Notes: a model not told the origin generated them from the sequence alone. A stretch of DNA of 23,769 nucleotides from an uncultured Desulfobulbaceae bacterium (GCA_945787305.1 CALZIH010000010.1:1-23769); one strand, 5' to 3'. Positions 15,763 to 22,838 are shown, counted from the first letter of the stretch. A program made the numbers and translations.

Positions 15763-16152
15763 ATGAATCTGACACCTTACATCTTTTGTCTCTTGCTGAC
15801 AGTTGGAATTTTCTCCCTTTTTCTTGTGTACAGAAAAAGGACACAGGAACAACAAAAAATTCGGCATTTGTGTGCAAGAGTCCAGGCAGCCCTAGAGGAT
15901 ACTGTGGCAAACAAAATATCGACTCCTTTTGCATCATCATTGTCCACAGCAACCATGACCACCAGGCTGCAGGAGCCAAGGATACGGTTACAGTCCGGAG
16001 CAACAGGAGCCCCCCCGGAAAAGTATAAATTTTTTTCGAATATGGTAGCTCGGGGAATGAATGCGGAAGAAATCGCAGAGGTGCTGAACATCTCAACAAC
16101 TGAAGCGACACAGCTGGTACATCTCTCAGGTTTGAGCGGATACCGAAATTAA
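15763..16152 (+). CDS. Small membrane-anchored protein with C-terminal helix-turn-helix, unknown function
   Basis: I do not recognise this gene by name. The 129-aa product has one N-terminal membrane helix (about 5-23) followed by YRKRTQEQQ, so the rest is probably cytoplasmic. A low-complexity middle section rich in S, T and A leads to a C-terminal helix-turn-helix-like segment at about 90-122 (GMNAEEIAEVLNISTTEA). This build resembles the small DUF-type proteins found next to fliA or sigD, such as Bacillus SwrB (YlxL), which follows sigD and also has a membrane anchor. That is a positional and architectural analogy, not a shown homology. It starts 24 bases after fliA and is probably cotranscribed. 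A 158-base gap follows. Confidence 0.75.
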   Translation: MNLTPYIFCLLLTVGIFSLFLVYRKRTQEQQKIRHLCARVQAALEDTVANKISTPFASSLSTATMTTRLQEPRIRLQSGATGAPPEKYKFFSNMVARGMNAEEIAEVLNISTTEATQLVHLSGLSGYRN

Positions 16153-16171
16153 GTGGGACTGGCAATTTCAA

Positions 16172-16200
16172 ACCACAAAACTTGGTGCAGTTCGTATAAT
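16172..16200 (+). promoter_or_regulatory. Possible sigma70 promoter before flgF
   Basis: A perfect TATAAT (16195-16200) lies 17 bases downstream of ACCACA (3 of 6 to TTGACA), in the only gap of more than 150 bases before the flgF-flgG-flgA-flgH-flgI run. The weak -35 box limits the call. Confidence 0.3.
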
Positions 16201-16251
16201 TTGCTTAAGAAAACAGGAAAAATTACCGAAAAAATATCAAGATTCTTCACA

Positions 16252-16280
16252 GCCCGGATGTTTTCTGAGAAAGACCGGGC
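16252..16280 (+). other. Hairpin in the flgF leader
   Basis: GCCCGG (16252-16257) pairs with CCGGGC (16275-16280), and the 17-base loop contains a second small inverted repeat TTTCT-G-AGAAA. No U-run follows, so it is not an intrinsic terminator. It lies 30 bases upstream of flgF and may affect leader stability or translation. Confidence 0.4.
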
Positions 16281-16310
16281 AACACGATAACCAAGGTTGA
16301 AAAATCCTTT

Positions 16311-17048
16311 ATGGTATCAGGAAAATACAGCTCATTGAGTGGGGCGGTTGCCAGAGAGCAAGCCATGTCACAGCTTACCAACAGTCTCGCCAACGTCAAT
16401 TCCACGGGGTTCAAGAAAGAACGGATCAGTTTTGAATCATTGCTAAAAGGAAGTAAGCAGACCACCGATGCTAAAGGAATTAATTACAGTCGAATACGAA
16501 AAATCGGCATCGACTTTAGCCAGGGGCCGCTTCGTGAAACAGGGCGTTCTCTTGATGTTGCGATCTCTGGCGATGGCTTTTTTAAAGTCAGACGAGGAAA
16601 TGAAACACTCTATACCCGAAACGGTAATTTTTTTGCCGATGAAAACGGGATGTTGAAAACAGCCCAGGGCTTTAATGTACTCAATGAAACCAACCAACCG
16701 ATTCAAATCCCGGATATCGAGGGAAAAAAACTGCATATTGACGAATCCGGCAGTATCGCCCTGAACACCACGCCCTCAGGGGAAAAAATCCAAGTTTTTT
16801 CCATCACCGATAACGAAAAACTGACGAAGGCCGGCGACACCATGTTTCGGCTTGAACGTGGTGCAGTTTCGCGACCATTTAACGAGTCCCCCCTTATCCA
16901 GAAAAACCTGGAGGGATCAAATGTGAACATGGTTGAAGAAATGGTCACCATGATAGATACCCAACGTAAATATGACGCCAACCTGAAAGTGCTGAAGAGT
17001 TATTCGACCCTAAGCGAAAAACAAAACCAACTGGGTACAGTCGGATAA
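16311..17048 (+). CDS. flgF: Flagellar proximal/distal rod protein FlgF
   Basis: FlgF is a rod subunit of the flagellar axial structure. The 245-aa protein has the shared axial N-terminus with the pattern SGAVAREQAMSQLTNSLANV followed by NSTGFKKER, the middle D0/D1 segment SLDVAISGDGFFKV, and the C-terminal helix (GSNVNMVEEMVTMIDTQRKY) typical of FlgF and FlgG. It precedes flgG by 33 bases. Shorter length and a less canonical first helix than the next gene favour FlgF over FlgG. Shine-Dalgarno is poor (AAGG about 14 bases upstream). Confidence 0.92.
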   Translation: MVSGKYSSLSGAVAREQAMSQLTNSLANVNSTGFKKERISFESLLKGSKQTTDAKGINYSRIRKIGIDFSQGPLRETGRSLDVAISGDGFFKVRRGNETLYTRNGNFFADENGMLKTAQGFNVLNETNQPIQIPDIEGKKLHIDESGSIALNTTPSGEKIQVFSITDNEKLTKAGDTMFRLERGAVSRPFNESPLIQKNLEGSNVNMVEEMVTMIDTQRKYDANLKVLKSYSTLSEKQNQLGTVG

Positions 17049-17081
17049 TTTTCACATTATACCCCTTACACGGAGGAGAGA

Positions 17082-17867
17082 GTGAGATCACTATATACTG
17101 CGACAACCGGCATGAACGCCCAGTCCTTGAGCATGGATGTTATTGCCAATAATCTGGCCAACGTTTCCACCACCGGTTACAAAAAAAGCCAAACGTCCTT
17201 TCAGGACCTGATTTACCAACATATTGAAGTTCCGGGAGCCCCTACTTCAGACAACGGCACGGTTTCCCCCTCAGGTATCCAGGTGGGCCTTGGGGTAACA
17301 CCAGCCGCCGTAACCAAGGTTTTTTCTGAAGGAGACATTGTACAGACCGGAAATGAATTTGACATAGCCATTGAAGGGGATGGATTTTTTCAAATTGAGC
17401 TTCCCAACGGCAACGATGCCTACACCCGGGCAGGCAACTTTAACCTGGACGGTAATGGCCAGATTGTCACCTCAGAGGGATACCCGCTCATTCCTGCCAT
17501 TACTGTTCCCGACAATGCCCGCCAGGTTACCATCAGTGATACCGGGATCGTCAGTGCCCTTCTCGGTGACGACACCGAATCAACCGAACTCGGCAATATC
17601 GACCTCGCCTCCTTTGTCAATCCGTCGGGACTGCTGGCCATTGGCCGCAACCTATTCAGGGAAACGGAATCATCGGGCGTGGCCACCGTAGGCACCCCTG
17701 GCTCAGACGGGTATGGCTTATTGCTTCAGGGCTACCTGGAAAACTCCAACGTCAATCTGGTCGCAGAAGTAGCGCTGATGATTACCACACAGCGTGCTTT
17801 TGAAATCAACTCACAAGCCGTATCCACTTCAGACGAAATGATGCAGACCGTTGTTCAAATGGCATAG
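17082..17867 (+). CDS. flgG: Flagellar distal rod protein FlgG
   Basis: FlgG forms the distal rod that passes through the P- and L-rings. The 261-aa length is the exact family norm. The N-terminus has the FlgG form RSLYTATTGMNAQ with IANNLANVSTTGYKKS, the middle has DIAIEGDGFFQIELPNG, and the C-terminus LLQGYLENSNVNLVAEVALM then a Q-R-A-F-E-I-N-S-Q-A-V-S-T-S-D-E-M-M helix. It starts with GTG behind a strong GGAGGAG. flgA follows after only 3 bases. Confidence 0.97.
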   Translation: MRSLYTATTGMNAQSLSMDVIANNLANVSTTGYKKSQTSFQDLIYQHIEVPGAPTSDNGTVSPSGIQVGLGVTPAAVTKVFSEGDIVQTGNEFDIAIEGDGFFQIELPNGNDAYTRAGNFNLDGNGQIVTSEGYPLIPAITVPDNARQVTISDTGIVSALLGDDTESTELGNIDLASFVNPSGLLAIGRNLFRETESSGVATVGTPGSDGYGLLLQGYLENSNVNLVAEVALMITTQRAFEINSQAVSTSDEMMQTVVQMA

Positions 17868-17870
17868 ATT

Positions 17871-18824
17871 ATGTTTAAGCTGACGATTCTTTACAGCATG
17901 TTCCTGCTCTCGTTGCTCATTGCCACCCCTGGATTCAGTCTCCATATCCAACTGCATGAGGAGGCTCTGGTCACAGAGAATTTTATCCGTCTGGGAGACA
18001 TTGCCACCATCACTCCGGACAACGATGAAGCCAAACAATGGACAAATCGTCAAGTGAACCGGTCACCAGCACTGGGTGAAAGCAAGATTATTTACGCAAA
18101 CAGGCTGATTGAATCCTTCCAGTACGTCAAGGGGGCTGACACGATCCAGTGGAGCGGTCCGGAAAATATTACCGTCAAACGAAAGGGCCAAACAGTCAGT
18201 AAAGAACAGCTCAAACAGATCATCGCCGAATTCCTGCAGCAGAACCAGGACAAGCTCCCGCAAGCCGACATGCGTTTCACCTCAGTACGGGCACCGGAAA
18301 AAATCATCCTTCCAGATGGAGATATCATCTATACCGTTACCCCATCTAAGCCTGGCATTCTTGGAAGCACAAGCTTTTCGATTATTTTTCAACTCGATGG
18401 CAAAACCGTAAAAAACTGCACTGTTCGCGGAAAACTTGAAGCCATTTCAGAGGTCGTCACTGCTGCGGTGAACGTTCGCAGGGGAACCATCCTCACGGCG
18501 GACAAAATAAAATTGGCCAGAGTTGATATAAGTAATCTTGACGCGACCTACCCTGCAACCGATTTGGTCATCGGGATGCAGGCAACTCGAACCATACGGG
18601 CAGGTCGTGCCATCGACTACAATAACGTAGAGATAGCACCGGTTATAAAAAAAGGTGAGCGAGTAAAAATTGTTGCCTCCAAAGGCTCTCTGCAAATATC
18701 GACTAACGGAATTGCCATCATGGATGGGCGCCCTGGAGATTTTATTCGCGTTAAAAATACCAACTCCAGCAAACTTGTCTATTGTCAGGTCTATGCACCG
18801 GGTATCGTCTATGTGGAGTTTTAA
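17871..18824 (+). CDS. flgA: P-ring assembly chaperone FlgA
   Basis: FlgA is a periplasmic chaperone for P-ring assembly by FlgI. The 317-aa product has a signal peptide (about 1-23, ending PGFS) and a C-terminal SAF-type domain from about residue 195, with AAVNVRRGTIL, TRTIRAGRAID and GDFIRVKNTNSSKLVYCQV. The N-terminal extension of about 170 residues is longer than in enterobacterial FlgA (about 219 aa total) but common in FlgA of other Proteobacteria. It abuts flgG (3-base gap) and flgH (1-base gap). Confidence 0.93.
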   Translation: MFKLTILYSMFLLSLLIATPGFSLHIQLHEEALVTENFIRLGDIATITPDNDEAKQWTNRQVNRSPALGESKIIYANRLIESFQYVKGADTIQWSGPENITVKRKGQTVSKEQLKQIIAEFLQQNQDKLPQADMRFTSVRAPEKIILPDGDIIYTVTPSKPGILGSTSFSIIFQLDGKTVKNCTVRGKLEAISEVVTAAVNVRRGTILTADKIKLARVDISNLDATYPATDLVIGMQATRTIRAGRAIDYNNVEIAPVIKKGERVKIVASKGSLQISTNGIAIMDGRPGDFIRVKNTNSSKLVYCQVYAPGIVYVEF

Positions 18825-18825
18825 C

Positions 18826-19551
18826 ATGGAACACACATCAACACATCATCCTGCTTTCCAGTACCTAATCAAGAAAGCTATGCCAGCCTGTATTTTCTTC
18901 CTGCTTGCCACCGGATGTGCCCGACAAGAGGATAGAGTAATACAGGTTCCCGAGCCTTTGGAACCTGCGGTAACAGACAATGTGCAGCCAATCTCGCCCG
19001 GCTCCATCTGGACCGGAGATGAGGGCAACTGGATTGCCGATCTCCGTGCCCAACAGGTAGGTGATATTGTCACCGTAATTATCCTGGAAGAAGCCAGTGC
19101 CACCAAGGAAGCGAGCACTGAGACGGATAGGGACAGCGGGATAACGGCCGGCATTCCCTCATTTTTCGGTTTGGAAAAAAAGCTTGTTGAAAATAATCCC
19201 GACCTGGACCCGTCCAACCTGATCGAAGCCAAAATCGAAAATAACTTCAAAGGATCGGGAAAAACCACCCGCAAAGAAGACCTCCTGGCTACGCTCACCA
19301 CCCAGGTTATCAAGGTCTACCCAAACGGCAACATGAAAATCAGGGGTGGTAAATCCGTGGTGGTCAACAATGAAAACCAAATTATATACCTGACCGGTAT
19401 TATACGCCCCTATGATGTCAGTGCCGCAAACGAAATAGATTCCAGCAAAATTCTCAACGCCCAGATCGCCTATACGGGCAAAGGTGTAATTTCCGATAAA
19501 CAGCGGCCAGGTTGGCTTGGTCGTATTGTTGATCGCGTTTGGCCATTTTAA
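18826..19551 (+). CDS. flgH: Flagellar L-ring lipoprotein FlgH
   Basis: FlgH forms the outer-membrane L-ring. I place the start at ATG 18826 with GGAG 8-11 bases upstream, giving 241 aa; the frame stays open further upstream inside flgA, but that extension would have no signal sequence or ribosome-binding site. The N-terminus ends in the lipobox LATGC with the lipidated cysteine at C31, in KKAMPACIFFLLATGC. The mature part has the family features GSIWTGDEGNWIADLRAQQVGDIVTVI, NFKGSGKTTR and the C-terminal PGWLGRIVDRVWPF. A second start at 18880 would shorten the signal peptide without lysines and is less likely. Confidence 0.96.
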   Translation: MEHTSTHHPAFQYLIKKAMPACIFFLLATGCARQEDRVIQVPEPLEPAVTDNVQPISPGSIWTGDEGNWIADLRAQQVGDIVTVIILEEASATKEASTETDRDSGITAGIPSFFGLEKKLVENNPDLDPSNLIEAKIENNFKGSGKTTRKEDLLATLTTQVIKVYPNGNMKIRGGKSVVVNNENQIIYLTGIIRPYDVSAANEIDSSKILNAQIAYTGKGVISDKQRPGWLGRIVDRVWPF

Positions 19552-19604
19552 ATTTGCAGGGATAAAAACACCATTTACATGATCATGGATCAAGGCCGGC
19601 AGAT

Positions 19605-20726
19605 ATGAACAAGACACAAACACCATACACGATCATCTGCGCCATTGTGTTGCTGCTCTTTACCTCTTCGACTCTCCAGGCGGCACGGATAAAGGACCTT
19701 GCCTCCATTGAGGGGGTCCGTGATAATCAGCTGCTCGGCTATGGCCTGGTCATGGGGCTCAACGGTACCGGAGATGACATAAAAAAATCCGTTTTCACCC
19801 GTCAGGCATTAATCAACCTGGTCAAACGATTGGGAATGTCGATCACTCCTGATGTTTTTAACCAGATGAAAACGGATAACGTCGCTGCCGTTATGGTTAC
19901 CGCCGACCTCCCCCCTTTTGCCAGGCCGGGGGCGAGAATAGATGTTCTTGTATCCGCCATGGGTGACGCCGACAGTCTTTCCGGTGGCACCCTGCTGATG
20001 ACCCCATTAAAAGGACCGGATGGAAAGACGTATGCCGTTGCCCAGGGGCCACTTGCGGTAGGGTCGATCGCATTTGGCGGCAAGGCCGCAAAGGTACAGA
20101 AAAACTTTCCCACAGCGGGCCGCATTTCAAATGGCGCAATCATTGAACGGGCCGTCGGCTGGAAACTGCCGCCCAGCGGTGATCTGCTTTATGAGCTCAA
20201 CGAACCGGACTTCACCACTGCAGCCCGGATGACCATGGCTATCAATGGTCAATTCGGCCCCAACACCGCCCATTCACCAGACAGCGGAACCGTCAAAGTG
20301 TTGATGCCCCTGGACTATCGGGGCGATGTGGTTGGATTTGTAGCGGACCTGGAAAACATTGAAATCGAGGCCGCAACACCGGCTCGAATCGTTGTCAATG
20401 AGCGAACCGGAACCATAGTCATGGGGCAGAATGTCCGTATTACGACTGTGGCTGTGTCTCACGGCAACCTGAATCTGATCATTACCGAACAGATGAATGT
20501 GACCCAACCCAACCCTCTCGCCGCCGGAGAAACCGTTGTCACTCCGGAAACAAATATTGATGTGGTTGAGGACGAGGGCAATCTTATTGTCCTGGACATG
20601 GGTGTCAGTATCGGTGAGATTGCCAGAGCCCTAAATGCGATCGGTGCCACTCCAAGAGATCTTATAGCTATTTTCCAAGCCATTAAGGCCTCAGGTGCCC
20701 TGCATGCCGAGCTTCTCATTATTTGA
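19605..20726 (+). CDS. flgI: Flagellar P-ring protein FlgI
   Basis: FlgI forms the periplasmic P-ring around the rod. The 373-aa protein has a Sec signal peptide, with cleavage predicted after A26 (STLQA|ARIKD). Family features are RIKDLASIEGVRDNQLLGYG, GLNGTGDD, MKTDNVAAVMVTADLPPF, and the C-terminal ARALNAIGATPRDLIAIFQ and LIAIFQAIKASGALHAEL. It belongs with flgA (chaperone) and flgH (L-ring). A 114-base noncoding gap with a small imperfect hairpin follows before flgJ. Confidence 0.98.
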   Translation: MNKTQTPYTIICAIVLLLFTSSTLQAARIKDLASIEGVRDNQLLGYGLVMGLNGTGDDIKKSVFTRQALINLVKRLGMSITPDVFNQMKTDNVAAVMVTADLPPFARPGARIDVLVSAMGDADSLSGGTLLMTPLKGPDGKTYAVAQGPLAVGSIAFGGKAAKVQKNFPTAGRISNGAIIERAVGWKLPPSGDLLYELNEPDFTTAARMTMAINGQFGPNTAHSPDSGTVKVLMPLDYRGDVVGFVADLENIEIEAATPARIVVNERTGTIVMGQNVRITTVAVSHGNLNLIITEQMNVTQPNPLAAGETVVTPETNIDVVEDEGNLIVLDMGVSIGEIARALNAIGATPRDLIAIFQAIKASGALHAELLII

Positions 20727-20840
20727 ACCTTGTGCTTAAGGTGTTGGCCACCGTAAATCGCGCATTATCCTGGTTGTCCTGTACACGGTTTACTTGCGTT
20801 TACAGGCAACCGTAACAACTGAATAATACATACAAACCCC

Positions 20841-21164
20841 ATGCATCCAATTGATTCAATCACCACCCCGGCTCTTCAAGTAACGACTAATGCTTCACCG
20901 CCAAAGGTTTTGAGTAGAGATGCTGCATCGCTTAAAAAATCCTGTCAGGAATTTGAGGCCATATTTGTCCAATCCATGTTCAAAGCCATGCGAAAAACCA
21001 TTCCCGATGGCGGGCTCTTTGAAAAGGATACGGCCCATCAAATCTATCAGGACATGCTGGATTCTGAGATATCAAAAGAGATTTCAAAACGCCAGAGCAT
21101 AGGGCTTGCCGATCAGATGTACCGTCAGATGGAAAATTTTTTACCCGATCCGGAAAAAAAATAA
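20841..21164 (+). CDS. flgJ: Rod-binding protein FlgJ, N-terminal domain only
   Basis: The 107-aa product is the rod-capping domain of FlgJ, with the motifs SCQEFEAIFVQSMFKAMRKT and ETAHQIYQDMLD-like DTAHQIYQDMLDSEISKE, and GLADQMYRQM at the C-terminus. The peptidoglycan-hydrolysing (muramidase) domain found in Salmonella FlgJ is absent and there is no room for it. A single-domain FlgJ is common outside Gammaproteobacteria, where a separate lytic enzyme is used. No Shine-Dalgarno is seen; the start is preceded by AAACCCC. The stop lies in an A-rich tract just ahead of the sigma28 promoter. Confidence 0.93.
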   Translation: MHPIDSITTPALQVTTNASPPKVLSRDAASLKKSCQEFEAIFVQSMFKAMRKTIPDGGLFEKDTAHQIYQDMLDSEISKEISKRQSIGLADQMYRQMENFLPDPEKK

Positions 21165-21171
21165 AAAAATG

Positions 21172-21199
21172 TAAAGATTTTTACCTTCCCTGTCGATAA
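21172..21199 (+). promoter_or_regulatory. Sigma28 (FliA) promoter for the flgM-flgN unit
   Basis: TAAA (21172-21175, continuing GATTT as in the TAAAGTTT consensus) and GTCGATAA (21192-21199; 7 of 8 to GCCGATAA) are separated by 16 bases. Consensus spacing is 15, but the second sigma28 site in this window has the same 16, which supports both. Transcription would start near 21206. FliA-dependent expression of flgM is well established in other bacteria. Confidence 0.75.
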
Positions 21200-21206
21200 T
21201 CAAGGT

Positions 21207-21230
21207 AACCGGAAGAATATTTTCCGGGTT
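21207..21230 (+). other. Hairpin at the 5' end of the flgM-unit transcript
   Basis: AACCGGAA (21207-21214) pairs with TTCCGGGTT (21222-21230) with a single bulged G. The stem begins about where the sigma28 transcript should start. A 5'-terminal stem can protect a message from decay; here that is inference. The ribosome-binding site of the next gene lies outside the stem. Confidence 0.4.
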
Positions 21231-21273
21231 AGCGGTGCAAGGATGCGCCGCAAAACCAGCAGGGAGGCGGAAA

Positions 21274-21843
21274 ATGCTAGAAAATATCAGCTACAATCAA
21301 CATACCGACAAAACGCTGTACGCCCATCAAAGTTACCGGATGGAAACAACGACTGTTTCTTCAGGTTCCCAAGATGGCGATATGTCCAGACTCATGGACA
21401 GGGTCACCATTCAAGGTGAATCCACAGTGGCGCTCACCTATTCCAGCTCAATGACGTTGAATACGGATGAGGACGGGAAATACGGTATGCTGCAGGGTCT
21501 GGTTGCCAACCTACTCAAAGAACAGGGCATTAACACCACGGTAACCATCGATGACAACGAAATCGACATTGCCTCCATTACCCCGGAAGAGGCAAACGCT
21601 TTGGTTGCAGACGACGGGTACTTTGGTGTAGAACAGACTTCGGAACGTATTTTCCAGTTTGCCGTCGGCATTGCCGGTGGAGACCCCTCCAGGATCGAGG
21701 CAATAAAAGAAGGGGTCGACAGGGGATTTCAGGAGGCACTTGATGCCTTTGGCGGAACGCTGCCTGATATCTCCTACGAAACCTATGATGCGGTGATGGA
21801 AAAATTGGACAACTGGGTAGAGGAATCCCAGTCTGTAGCTTGA
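21274..21843 (+). CDS. Conserved-looking flagellar-locus protein of unknown function
   Basis: I do not recognise this gene by name. The start at ATG 21274 is supported by GGGAGGCGG 6-10 bases upstream; a GTG at 21235 in the same frame would give a longer form without a ribosome-binding site. The 189-aa product is acidic (pI looks low), has no signal peptide or membrane segment and no cysteine. Residues 20-60 are S/T-rich and may be extended; the C-terminal half looks helical, with FAVGIAGGDPSRIEAIKEGV (129-148) and GFQEALDAFGG (151-161). Similar small proteins occur next to flgM in other Proteobacteria by my recollection, without a known role. It is led by a sigma28 promoter and precedes flgM by 24 bases. 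Confidence 0.8.
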   Translation: MLENISYNQHTDKTLYAHQSYRMETTTVSSGSQDGDMSRLMDRVTIQGESTVALTYSSSMTLNTDEDGKYGMLQGLVANLLKEQGINTTVTIDDNEIDIASITPEEANALVADDGYFGVEQTSERIFQFAVGIAGGDPSRIEAIKEGVDRGFQEALDAFGGTLPDISYETYDAVMEKLDNWVEESQSVA

Positions 21844-21867
21844 GTTATATTAAGATGAGGTATCGCC

Positions 21868-22158
21868 ATGACAGTTGAATTTTTTGGTGTACGTGGATTT
21901 GGCCAGATCGGAGGCGTCAACAAGACAACGCGTCCCGGAGAGGCACAGAAATCCGGTAAGGCAGAGGGAACCGACGGTGCATCCTTCACCTCCGCATTAC
22001 AGGGAGCACACGAAATGCAGGCAGCAGGTAAGGTAGGAGATACTGATCGTGCAGCCAGGGTTCAGGCGTTGAAAGAACAGGTAGCCAACGGCTCGTATGA
22101 ACCCGACCTGAACAAGGTAGCCTCCAGCCTACTCAAATTTCTGGTTGAGGAAGGTTGA
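21868..22158 (+). CDS. flgM: Anti-sigma28 factor FlgM
   Basis: FlgM binds FliA and is exported through the finished hook, so late genes turn on only then. The 96-aa protein has the unstructured N-terminus typical of the family and the FliA-binding C-terminal helices at 60-91, with RAARVQALKEQVANGSYEPD and KVASSLLKFLVEE. A GATGAGGT element lies just before the ATG. It is cotranscribed with the upstream unknown gene and with flgN, whose ATG follows the stop by 1 base. Confidence 0.94.
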   Translation: MTVEFFGVRGFGQIGGVNKTTRPGEAQKSGKAEGTDGASFTSALQGAHEMQAAGKVGDTDRAARVQALKEQVANGSYEPDLNKVASSLLKFLVEEG

Positions 22159-22159
22159 G

Positions 22160-22513
22160 ATGAACAGGGAAGCGGTACACGATCTCCTGCAGCAGCTCCA
22201 CGACATTATCCTGTTGGAACGTGAACATGCCAAGGCACTTGACATAAAAGCCATGGCCATGGATATGGAACAGAAGGAATCTCTATTACATATTCTGGGC
22301 AGGGTAGACGACCTCCACCCCGATGACCGTGCCCTTGCCCGCACAATCCAGCAGGAAAACATCCGTAACGCCTATCTGTTTAAGGCAACCTTGAACTGGA
22401 TTCAAGATACCATGGAATTCTTTGGCCGTAAAAGTGTGCCTTCTACCTATGGTCAATACGGCACCACAGTAAATAATGCCATTAACGGCAGGCTGCTTTC
22501 CGGAAGGGTCTAG
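22160..22513 (+). CDS. flgN: Flagellar export chaperone FlgN
   Basis: FlgN is the cytoplasmic chaperone for hook-filament junction proteins FlgK and FlgL. The 117-aa product is helical, with LLQQLHDIILLEREHAKALD at residues 6-25 and a conserved ENIRNAYLF around 70-78 typical of the family. I choose ATG 22160, preceded by GAGGAAGG, over a TTG at 22145 that would overlap flgM. Assignment rests on the first helix, size, position after flgM and its client flgK immediately downstream. Confidence 0.88.
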   Translation: MNREAVHDLLQQLHDIILLEREHAKALDIKAMAMDMEQKESLLHILGRVDDLHPDDRALARTIQQENIRNAYLFKATLNWIQDTMEFFGRKSVPSTYGQYGTTVNNAINGRLLSGRV

Positions 22514-22565
22514 CCCGCATCTCATGACTATCGCCAACTTACAGTTATCAGGCTGTTATTACAAG

Positions 22566-22579
22566 GAAACCTGTACTGG
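22566..22579 (+). repeat. First copy of 14-mer GAAACCTGTACNGG
   Basis: GAAACCTGTACTGG at this position matches GAAACCTGTACAGG at 22825-22838 in 13 of 14 bases. The two copies flank the inverted-repeat element and the pyrimidine-rich promoter region, 259 bases apart. Confidence 0.55.
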
Positions 22580-22624
22580 TGTTAGTGAAAGTATGTTTTC
22601 TAATGAAACATCAAAGAGTCACCC

Positions 22625-22734
22625 TTCTGGCGAGTAGATTTTACCGCATCTTCTTTGTTACAGACCAATTGCAGTAGCCAACTACAGCTTCATGGTCTGT
22701 GCCTTGAATCTGCAGCAAAATCTACTCGTGAGAA
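22625..22734. repeat. 110-base imperfect inverted repeat / structured element
   Basis: Terminal arms of 18 bases (22625-22642 and 22717-22734) pair in 16 positions plus one G-U, with a perfect 12-bp core CGAGTAGATTTT / AAAATCTACTCG. Nested inside are an 8-bp stem ACAGACCA / TGGTCTGT (22660-22667, 22693-22700) and an apical hairpin GCaGTAG-CCAA-CTACaGC (22671-22688). On either strand this could fold into one long stem-loop. There is no U-run, so it is not a simple terminator. It could be a structured RNA, an RNA-processing or decay-blocking element, or a MITE-like remnant; no adjacent target duplication is obvious. Confidence 0.8.
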
Positions 22735-22796
22735 ATGCAGGCTAACCCTTCCGGGTGTCTTTTACAGCAATTCCTTCCCACCCTCCCCTTTCTTTC

Positions 22797-22824
22797 TAAA
22801 TTTTTCCACCCGCTCTTCCGATAA
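22797..22824 (+). promoter_or_regulatory. Sigma28 (FliA) promoter for flgK
   Basis: TAAA (22797-22800, followed by TTTTT) and TCCGATAA (22817-22824; 7 of 8 to GCCGATAA) are 16 bases apart, the same spacing as the promoter at 21172-21199. The start should lie near 22832, within the palindrome CCTGTACAGG. This would give a flgK leader of about 190 bases. Late-class expression of flgK by FliA is well known. Confidence 0.75.
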
Positions 22825-22838
22825 GAAACCTGTACAGG
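22825..22838 (+). repeat. Second copy of the 14-mer, with palindrome at the flgK start point
   Basis: GAAACCTGTACAGG starts directly after the sigma28 -10 box, and its last 10 bases, CCTGTACAGG (22829-22838), are a perfect palindrome over the expected transcription start. This is a position where a repressor would block initiation. A known binding protein cannot be named. Confidence 0.5.

Noticed and set aside
16283..16290. CACGATAA as a sigma28 -10 box before flgF
   Set aside because: No TAAA at 15 or 16 bases upstream, and the start would leave almost no leader before flgF.
18670..18825. Longer flgH reading frame starting inside flgA
   Set aside because: It overlaps flgA out of frame and puts the lipoprotein signal far inside; ATG 18826 has a ribosome-binding site and gives a normal lipobox.
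20780..20785. TGTACA as a shared operator in gaps before motA, flgJ and flgK
   Set aside because: The hexamer also occurs at least seven times within coding sequence (for example near 2279, 5368, 11990, 13243, 17338), so noncoding enrichment is weak.
21150..21172. A8-T-A7 tract at the flgJ stop as a programmed slippage site
   Set aside because: A shifted frame would add only about a dozen residues of no recognisable kind, and the tract is more simply AT-rich promoter-upstream DNA.
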